NCBI GenBank assembly: GCA_036524155.1
Contig: DATDCV010000177.1
Span: 1 to 18,465, forward strand
Source of the DNA: DATDCV01 sp036524155
GTDB taxonomy: Bacteria; Verrucomicrobiota; Verrucomicrobiia; Limisphaerales; UBA8199
DNA: 18,465 bases
Direction: 5' to 3'
Numbering within the stretch: position 1 is the first letter of the stretch; every line of letters begins with the position of its first letter. The position numbers and the translations under genes are program-made. Under the pieces are notes generated by a model that made no database searches, had not been told where the DNA came from, and worked only from the letters and a program-made list of their open reading frames with translations. This document shows, piece after piece, positions 8,001 to 15,500 of this stretch.

Positions 8001-8273
8001 CAAATGCACCACCCCGAAACCGCCCTCGCCGATTTGCTCCAACAGCTTATAGCGCCCGATCCAGCCGTTCCGGCTTTCCTCTGGCGAAGGCGGAACCGAG
8101 TCGGCGGAGTGCATTCGTTGACTCGACTCGCCTGTGCTGAATGCTTCGGCGATGAGCTCCGCATCGGCGGACGGCCCGAAAGCCACCTTCGCAATGCAGC
8201 GGGGGCAAATTCCCTTCAGGCTGAATCGCGGAAGCTCGGTTCCGCATTCCGGGCATTTCGATGTTTCCGGCAT
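5013..8273 (-). CDS. Transmembrane Ser/Thr protein kinase with N-terminal zinc ribbon and C-terminal beta-propeller
   Basis: This is a 1086-aa protein. A zinc-ribbon-like pair CPEC/CPRC (7-10, 23-26) precedes a Hanks-type kinase domain (about 75-352). Seen in the kinase are the glycine loop GEGGFGVV (82-89), catalytic Lys105 in VALKVIK, HRDLKPSN (196-203), DFG (219-221) and GTPAYMSPEQ, so it should be active. A transmembrane helix follows (about 398-420, AVTVSLALLLIAGTVV), then a linker. From about 493 to the end come WD40-like blades such as FSPDGRFLL, LSPDSRWIA, SSDGKWLAV and GTAALWRL. With the kinase in the cytosol, the propeller would lie outside the inner membrane as a sensor or binding part. 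The frame is open up to 8435, but ATG 8273 is chosen: AGGAG lies 6 nt upstream, the zinc ribbon starts there, and it avoids overlap with the sigma factor gene, which ends 79 nt upstream. The two genes are probably co-transcribed. Confidence 0.93.
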   Translation of the reverse strand: MPETSKCPECGTELPRFSLKGICPRCIAKVAFGPSADAELIAEAFSTGESSQRMHSADSVPPSPEESRNGWIGRYKLLEQIGEGGFGVVHLAEQVEPVRRKVALKVIKAGMDTRAVVARFEAERQALALMDHPNIARVLDAGATETGRPYFVMELVKGLPVTGYCDQHRLAPTDRLKLFIRVCHAVQHAHQKGIIHRDLKPSNVLVSLQDGEAVPKVIDFGIAKALGQKLTEKTLFTGFDQMIGTPAYMSPEQAENNDLDVDTRSDVYSLGVLLYELLTGTTPFQKETLARATHDEVRRLIRETEPPTPSTRLRSLGIKTAEVAEHRQLEPAALSRLVSGDLDWIVMKCLEKERTRRYESADNLALDVQRYLDNEPVTAAAPGKIYRAGKFVRRHKTGLAVTVSLALLLIAGTVVSTWQAVRASHASALAVRREAQARTNEWTSYLTAARAGRRSDEIGQRFETLAVVAKAAAIRPARELRSEFASALGLVDLRVARQWQVPTGAAAVVFDPAFDRYARSDHGGNLSVMSTRDDRVLFQAPGGGGLVFLSPVFSRNGRYLAALFEHSPERGRRIQVWDTQTARPVLKETLQVYDHALDFHPAKPILAVADETGTLRFVDWEAQRSWSWPPFDKPPNTVRFGPDGKVIGVHSPEAKLALYEFDTGNKVIAFPTATGGDWSWSSDGKWLAVPSDDGQVYIYDMEEGAKLERRWIAHQHVVTRVCFDPQGDFLFSQSWDGTAALWRLPTGSLVLRWPGCDARLSFSQDGRWLGPDWVGQTVRYFEVERAPECRVLFAEGTKEDCEGSFSPESRWVVIGSAIGLQCWSAITGRRIWVEPIGYVRSATFRPDGRALLTIQAEGAREWPWERDSATGLPRLGKPRQLTGFAGSPGAYSEDSSVLVIPQLEGLWVSDARVPTPVTLPMRMCNFAAVSPDGQWAAASPWREDADLKVWKLPEGKEVYCRTNTEVVVCFSANNQWLVIHNTETTELIATGTWRSVARWTHDRGSDLPFALSPDSRWIATRQKLGQIRICSLPGFEPVLDLNADPESALCFSPDGRFLLTRRFGSQFAIWDLARIKEKLDPMGLGW

Positions 8274-8279
8274 GGCCTG

Positions 8280-8284
8280 CTCCT
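8280..8284 (-). promoter_or_regulatory. Shine-Dalgarno site fixing the kinase start
   Basis: AGGAG on the minus strand, 6 nt before ATG 8273. Upstream in-frame ATGs (the earliest at 8435) have no comparable site, and the residues they would add are Arg/Trp/Cys-rich and not kinase-like. Confidence 0.7.
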
Positions 8285-8352
8285 GAGAGCAATTCATCAT
8301 GTACTGACCCAAAAGCCGCCCAACGTGCCAACACAGATCTCGAAGGCCGCTC

Positions 8353-9090
8353 TCACGAGGCGGACAGAGCCCCCAGGAGCGAACGCAATTCGTCGTCAAC
8401 CTCACCGGAATCCGATACCGTCTGCGCGATCTCATCGCGAATCAGAGCGCGGTAATCTCGCCGGAACCGAAACACCGCGGAGCGGAGCGCACCCGCGCTC
8501 ATGCCCAGCCTAGTGGCCGTTGTTGAGTAACTCTCTCCGGATTCTTCGCGCCACAGGTATCTCACTAACTCCGTAAAGAGCAAACCTTTGCCGCTGGTTT
8601 CGTAATGTCTTTGCAGGCGGACCAACCCCCGGTCAAACAGGGTCATTGCCCACTGTCGCTCGTAATCGTTTTCGGGAGTTGAGTTATGTTTGCCTTCGAC
8701 GGCGTATCGTTTCTCGACGTCCTCTTCGAGCCAAAGGAAGGTCTTGCCGCCTCCGCGTTTGGCGGTTTGCGTTTTTCGCCATTCGTTGGCCAGAAAATGG
8801 GTCAGCGATGCCAACAAGAAAGAGCGGAATTTGCCTCTACGGTTGTCGGCCTGTCCCAGCCAGTGTCTGGACAACAGCCGCGCAAAGAACTCCTGGGTTA
8901 GGTCTTGTGCCTCCTCCACGCCGTAGCCGCGTCGCCTCGTGTAAGCGTACAAAGGGTACCAGTAGGCCCGGCAGAGTGTTTCCAAAGCAGTCGTGGCGTC
9001 AGTGCCTTCTCCTTTACCTGCCGCAAGCACTACACTCCAATGAGTCGTTTGAAACTCCGCGGCCGGCGCTCCTGATTCCCTAAAATCCAT
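8353..9090 (-). CDS. ECF-type RNA polymerase sigma factor
   Basis: This is a 245-aa protein. Region 2 (about 33-107) has the YWYPLYAYTRRRGYGVEEAQ segment, DLTQEFFARLL (63-73), and the promoter-melting stretch FRSFLLASLTHFLANEWRK. Region 4 (about 145-220) has the helix-turn-helix YSTTATRLGMSAGALRSAVF (188-207). It is longer than the usual 170-200 aa ECF factor because of a spacer and a short acidic C-terminal tail. No anti-sigma gene is adjacent; instead a membrane kinase follows on the same strand. That arrangement is known in Planctomycetota and Verrucomicrobiota, where phosphorylation may replace anti-sigma control; regulation here is inferred. The start at ATG 9090 is supported by GAAGGGC a few bases upstream. 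The tail (SDSGEVDDELRSLLGALSAS) contains several serines. Confidence 0.92.
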   Translation of the reverse strand: MDFRESGAPAAEFQTTHWSVVLAAGKGEGTDATTALETLCRAYWYPLYAYTRRRGYGVEEAQDLTQEFFARLLSRHWLGQADNRRGKFRSFLLASLTHFLANEWRKTQTAKRGGGKTFLWLEEDVEKRYAVEGKHNSTPENDYERQWAMTLFDRGLVRLQRHYETSGKGLLFTELVRYLWREESGESYSTTATRLGMSAGALRSAVFRFRRDYRALIRDEIAQTVSDSGEVDDELRSLLGALSAS

Positions 9091-9555
9091 AAGTCGCCCT
9101 TCTGAAGCGTGCGGATGATAGCAGCGTGGAGGCGGTGGCGCAAGACGGATTAAGTACGGACGCGCTCAACCCTTCGGTAAGGTTTTGCCATGACTCAACG
9201 CGCGCCTGCAATCAGATTGCGTCCAAATGTGGGTCTGTGCCCTGAAACGCACATTGCCTACGGAGCGGGAGCGGGTTACGTTCGATGAGATTGCTAGACT
9301 ATTGAGAGCGGGGTGCAAGCGCAGTGGTACGGACTGTGTCTAGCAACCGTAACACAGGGCTGCAAGCTCCTGTAGAACTTCAGAGACGGGGCTATCAGTC
9401 GGCCAGTGGCAGCGTGGAGACCACGCGCGCGGCGCAAAAACCACGCACGTTGCAGCCACAGAAGCCCCGGAGCAGGCTTCTGGTGGAAGGGTTTAGACAA
9501 TTGGCACCGTTTGTGCCCGCATCTCGGAAAGTCAGCTTCGGTGACCGCCACAGCT
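9091..9555. promoter_or_regulatory. 465-nt divergent intergenic region
   Basis: This gap lies between the divergent sigma-factor and giant metalloprotease genes and must hold both promoters. I saw no convincing -35/-10 pair on either strand. Two inverted repeats are present: TTGCTAGAC (9291-9299) with GTCTAGCAA (9338-9346), and CTGTGT (9334-9339) with ACACAG (9352-9357). They overlap, so the two stems could not both form. Open frames on both strands from about 9294 to 9555 have no recognisable protein character. The plus frame from 9406 is continuous with the giant gene but reads Arg/Trp/His-rich and is treated as leader. Confidence 0.5.
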
Positions 9556-12500
9556 ATGAAACGGTATTTCGTCCCGTTGTTCGTGGGAGGTGGAGTCGTT
9601 TTTACCGTTTGGCTGGCCGTCTGGCCTTCTCCAGGCGGGCGGGAACACGCGATATCGCCCGCAACTGGAGTATTTCAAGTTGCGAAACCTCAAACGCCCC
9701 TCACACCCACTCCCCAGTCGTCGGTTGCTGTCAATGGGCAGACGGGCGTCTCTGTCGCCGGTGTAGTGGCGATCACGCAGGCAGAACCCTACACGGCAAA
9801 CATGCTCCCCGCGTTCAGAGCATTTTCGGATTGGGCGGAGCGATTCCTTGGCGCGGGGGGCGCAGTCAGCGAGGTGCGCGGCCGGGTCCTGGCCTGGAAG
9901 CGCCGGGAGGCAATGCTCGACTTGATTCAGGACAATCCTCAACAGGCGCTGGCACTGGCCGTTCCGTTTCGGTGGCGACAAGCGTTGCCCGCGAGCGTGA
10001 CCCAGTACTTTGAGGAGCAAATCGACGGCCGAGGTTCGCTCGACGTGGCGGTTGCGTCGGGCACCGGCAGTCAGAGTGTGACTCACCGCCGGGTATTGAT
10101 CGGTCAGCGAAGTTTCCAAACGTTTGTCTATGGGCGGCGATTGGCACAAGGCAGCCAGGAGAACGCGCCGCTGCATGGCATCGCGCTTGAGGGGAAGCTG
10201 GCGCTCCACTGCGATCCGACACGGGTGCTTGAGCCTGTGGAAGCGGCCGCACGGGAGAACTCAACTCCGACCCGGCACCTGAAATCCTGCGCAGTGTGCG
10301 CCCAGCCCGCGTCCGGTGCGCCCGCCTTAGCGGCCGACATCGGCGGCGAACTGGCGTACTACTGCGGGGTGGAGCATCAGGAGGTCGTCAATCAGCTTTG
10401 GCTGGAGCTGGAGACTCGCAGCAAGGGAGACCGATCATTCGCCAAGAACCTTGCGCAGTGGACACTCGGGCCGAAAATGCTGCTGTACATGCGCGTCAAT
10501 TTCCCCGACGACCTGAGCGAGCCCGTTTCCGAGGCGGCCGCGTACGACGCGATGGACGAGGTAAACGATTTCTACGTGGAAAATTCGTATGGCCTCACTT
10601 CAGTAACGCCGCTAGTGACGCCGTTGCTGACGTTGCCTCGCACCAAGGCTGGCTATGGCGAGGCCGGCCCCTTTGCAGTGCTCGACGACGCCCGGACAGC
10701 AGCACGCCTGGCCGGTTACGATACCGCGTTTTTCGACCTGGATATAGTTGCCCACACCTCCGTGCCGGGTTTCGACTGGGCCGGCCTGGGATTTGTCGGA
10801 GGGAAGGGCACGTGGCTGCAGAGCATGGGCGTCGGCGTGACCGCTCACGAACTGGGCCACAATTACGGAGTGATGCACGCGAACTTCTGGGATACCTCCA
10901 CAAATTATAACAGCGGCATAGCGCAAGGCTGGAGTGTCGAGTATGGCAACATCTACGATACGATGGGAGCCGCCTCCGCGGGCAGGAATCATTTCAACGC
11001 CTATTTCAAGAACCAGTTGAAATGGCTGCCCTCGACGGCGATCGCAGCGGCGGCCAGCAACGGTGTGTACCGCCTCTACAGCTATGACCTGCCGCACCGG
11101 CTGAACGGGCCGGCTTATGCCGTGCGGGTGACCAAAGACTTCCAACGGGATTACTGGCTGGAATTCCGGCAGTTGTTCGCCTCGGACGTAGGAAAGGCCA
11201 ACGGGGTTTTGCTGAACTGGTCGCCGTGGGAAAGCAGCAAGGGCGGGACGGACCTAATCGACACCACCCCCGGCAGCCCGGGCGCCGATAGCCGCGAAGA
11301 TGCGGCGCTGGTCATCGGGCGCACATTTAGTGATTTCGCCGCGGGGGTGCATATCACACCGTTAGCGCGTGGCGTCGATGGCACCAACTCATGGATCGAT
11401 GTCCAGGTCAACAGGGGCGCTTTTCCTGAAAACCAGCCGCCTACCCTGCAAATCGAGGTGGATATTCCCAACCCGCAGCCCGGGGAACTGGTTCACTTTC
11501 ATGCAAAGGCGGCCGATCCGGACGGCGATCGGCTGGCTTATGCCTGGTGGTTCGACCACACCGCTTTCTCCACCAATAACCTCCCGTGGGTAAGCCGGAG
11601 CTGGGCCGCTAAAAGCACCCACGTCGTCCGGTGTGTCGTCAGCGACATGAAAGGGGCGATTGCGAGTGCGAACGTGGTTGTCCCTGTCGGCGGACCGTCT
11701 GGCCATATGATCACCGGCAGAATCATCGACACCAACGGCCTGCCGGTCGAAGGGGTGAGAGTGGATAATCTGGCTGACACAAACGCGGCTCAATCGTTGC
11801 TCAGTTTCACGGACACAGAGGGCAGATATGTCATTGCCGGATTCACGGTTGACGCGAACCTCTCGGCTGGCAAGTACGGGTTCACCTTTACGAACATAAG
11901 CTGGACCAATCCCATCACGGCCGGCGCGAACGTCGTCGACGTGGACTTCATCGCGACGGCATTGCCAGTCGTGACCATCGCGGCGACTCCGGAAGAGGTT
12001 GTCGAAAACAGCGCCGCGCCTGCTTCCTTCGTGCTTCGCCGCACGGGCGACATCGCCACCAACCTGATCGTCAACGTGTGGGTCACCGGCTCGGCAACCC
12101 TTGGCCGGGATTACCGGCTCGACCCGCCGCTGACCAACGGTCTTAACACGCTCGAATTTCCGCCCGACGTCGGGACGCTTCAGGTAACATTGAAACCTAT
12201 CAACGACACCATCGCTGAGGCGCCGGAGAGTGCGACCCTGGCGCTGGTCGAGGGCGACGCCTATGTCATCGGTTCGCTCGGCCAGGCCAGCATCCGCATT
12301 CTCGACGATGACTCCCAGGGCGCGCCGGTGATTTCGGTGGCGGCTTCAAATCCGTTTTGCCTGGAAAACGGGACGGACTCCGGGGAAGTGGTCTTCCAGC
12401 GCTCGGGCAGCACGGCGGGGGACTTGTATGTCTATTACAGCGTCGCGGGAACGGCGACTCCGGGGGTCGATTACGCCACGCCTGCGGGGGTGGTGTTGAT

Positions 12501-15500
12501 CCCTGAAGGCCAATCCAGCGCCGCAGTCCGCTTCCTGCCGATCGACGACAAGGAGGTGGAACCCGACGAAACGATTGTGGTAACCGTCCTGCCCCACCCC
12601 GCCTATCTGACGGGCAGCTCGGCTGCGCAAGTGACGATTATCGATGATGACATGGTCACACTGACGGTGTACCCGACCGGCGCAGCAGCCAGAGAACCCT
12701 CCATGCCGGGGCGTTTCACGGTGAAACGCGACGGCGACCTGACCTCCAACCTGAAGGTGTTTTATTCTGTAGGTGGCACGGCAACGAGCGGCGAGGATTA
12801 TGTCCCGCTGAGCGGCGAACTATTGATACCGGCGGGCTCCGCTTCCGCCGATATAGTGGTGACTCCGCTCGACGACATTCTGGTCGAGGGTGACGAGTCG
12901 GTGACGGTCACGCTTACCAACAGCGCGGCCTATGACGTGGGCACCCCGGGCACCGCTACTCTGCTCATTTTCGACAACGAAAAGCCTGCCGTCAGCATCA
13001 CGGCGAGGGACGACAAAGCTTCCGAACCAGGCGAGGATTTTGGGACGTTCGTGATTTCGCGCGGGAATGTCACGCAAGGCGCCTTGCCGGTTTACCTGGC
13101 CATCAGCGGCACCGCTATCAATGGGATTGATTACATCCCGCTGGACAACATGGTTGTGATTCCCAATGGGGCGCGCCAGGTCAGCGTCGACGTGATCCCG
13201 TTTGACGACCTGCACAGCGAACCGGTCGAGACTGTGGAGTTGGTCCTGCTGCCGAACACGAATTACACCCTGGGCAGCCCGGTCGAGGCTGTTGTGAATA
13301 TCGAAGACAACGACTTTGGGTCTCCGGCTGTGGGTTTTACCTTCAACTCTTCCAGCGCGCCTGAAAGTGAATCACCGGGGATCCAGTTGTCGCTCAGCAG
13401 TCCCTCGGCGGGGCCGGTAACGGTCAACTACCGGGTGATTGGCGGGACGGCCACCAGCAACGATTATGTGTTACCGCCGGGGCCGTTGACCATCGATCCG
13501 CTTATCACCAATGCGGTGCTGCCCCTCCGCATCCGGGACAATACAATTCCCCAGCCCGATCGAACGCTGCGAATCGCGCTTTATGACCCGGTCTCGGCGA
13601 CGCTCGACGGCATTAAGATTCATACCTACACGATCCTGGACGATGATTCGGCGGCAGTTAGCGTGAGCGCGACCGAGCCGGATGCCTTCGAGGGTGGGTC
13701 GCCGGGCAATTTCCGCATCACGCGTGTCGGCAGCACAGATTCCAACCTCCTGGTCTTTTTCCAGGTGGCGGGGACAGCCAGCGCGCCGGCCGATTACGCG
13801 CCGCTGGGAACGTCCGTGCTGTTACCCGCGGGGGCTGATTTCGTGGACCTGGCAGTCACGCCGGTGGATGATCAGACCGTCGAGTCGGCGGAGACTGTCA
13901 CCTTGGAGCTCATCCGCGCGCCCGGGGCAAGAATCGTCTCGCCGATCACGGCGACTGTCACGATTCACAGTAAAGAGGCAGCCTCTCTGCCGGTTGTCTC
14001 GATCTCCTCGACGAACAGGCCCGACGCCGTGGAAGGCGGGCCCGCCGGTGAGTTTGCCTTCTATCGCAGCAACACCGTGGGCTCGTTGACGGTGTTCTTC
14101 ACCGTAACGGGTACAGCCATCCCGGGAGGAGATTACGTTGCGCTCCCGGAGTTCATTACTTTTGCGGACGGGCAAGGCGCGGTGACGCTGCCGGTGACTG
14201 CGCTGGATGACAACCTAATCGAGGGCGAAGAAACCGTCATCCTGTCGCTTACTCAGCAGGATACCTATCGTGTTTCGTACCCTGGCTCGGCGACGGTGCT
14301 TGTGCAGGACAACGACCAGCGCGTACAGGTCGATGCGAGCGACTTTATCGCCGCCGAACCTGGCCGCGACCCGGGCGAGTTCACCTTTACCCGGCTCGGC
14401 ACAACCAACGGCGATCTCCGGGTCGATTTCACAATCAGCGGCACGGCAATCAATGGAGTCGATTTTGTTGCGATTTCCAACTGGGTGACCATTCCCGCCG
14501 GGCACTATTCGGCGACGCTGCCGATCCAGGTCCTTGACGATCTGCTTGTCGAAGGGCCCGAGACGATCACCGTGACTTTGGAGCCCGGTACCGCCTATGC
14601 CCTGGCGAGTCCGACCAGCGCCACGATCACCATCGAGGACGACGAACCGATGTTAACTATAACCGCAACGGTTCCGACGGTTGTGGAAGGCAGCCAGCGC
14701 CCGGGCGTCCTCACGCTGACGAGGACGGGCGATCTGGCCTACGAGTTCATCGCCTACTTAGCGGTGGATGGGACCGCGACTTTCGGCGTCGATTACCCGC
14801 CTTTCGCCACGAATGTCTTCTTTGCCTGCGGGGTCGCAGAAATCGATTTGGCGATTTACCCCGTCAACGAACTGGTTGTCGAGGGCACCGAGACTGTCAT
14901 TGCGACTCTGCTTCCGAATCCGGCCTATACCATTCTCTCGCCAAGCAACGCCCTGGTCGCAATCGAGGACGCGGGGCTGAACCGATCGCCTGAGATCAGT
15001 ATCGAGCGGCCGAGTTCATTGCCGGTGCACCTGCGGGGGCCGACGGTCACTCTGGTGGTGCGAGCCACTGTCACGGACGATGGGGGACCGGCTGGGCCCA
15101 CCAATTCCTGGACAATGGTGTCCGGGCCCTGCCCGGTGGTCTTTGGGGCCAACAACGCCCCAACCACTACCGTCAGCTTTACGAACGCCGGCTTTTACCT
15201 CATTCGCCTCACCGCGGATGACGGCCAGCTTCAGAGCTTCCGCGATATCCCTGTAACCGTCACCGGGGAAGCCCTGTTCCAGGATGCGGTGCTGCATTGG
15301 ACTTTGGACGATGGGGCCGGCACCAATGCGGCTGATGCGTCGGGCTTCGGACGCGACGGCGTGCTGGTGGGCAGCCCGCAGTGGGTTTCCAACGGCATCT
15401 TTGGTGGTGCGCTCGAATTTTTCGGTCCCGGTGACTTTGTGCGTGGGACGGGTACCAGCAACCTTTTCAGTCTGCGCGACGAGCTGTCGGTTTCGCTCTG

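Noticed and set aside
8274..8435. Upstream start for the kinase at 8435
   Set aside because: It would overlap the sigma factor gene by 83 nt, adds non-kinase residues and has no Shine-Dalgarno; ATG 8273 has AGGAG.
6324..8513. Long open frames on the plus strand opposite the kinase and sigma genes (316 and 373 codons)
   Set aside because: They are antisense shadows of a GC-rich gene with clear kinase and propeller motifs. Their translations are Arg/Ala/Gly/His-rich with no domain and no suitable start signal.
9406..9555. N-terminal extension of the giant protease from ATG 9406
   Set aside because: The 50 extra residues are Arg/Trp/His-rich and would bury the signal peptide that begins at ATG 9556.
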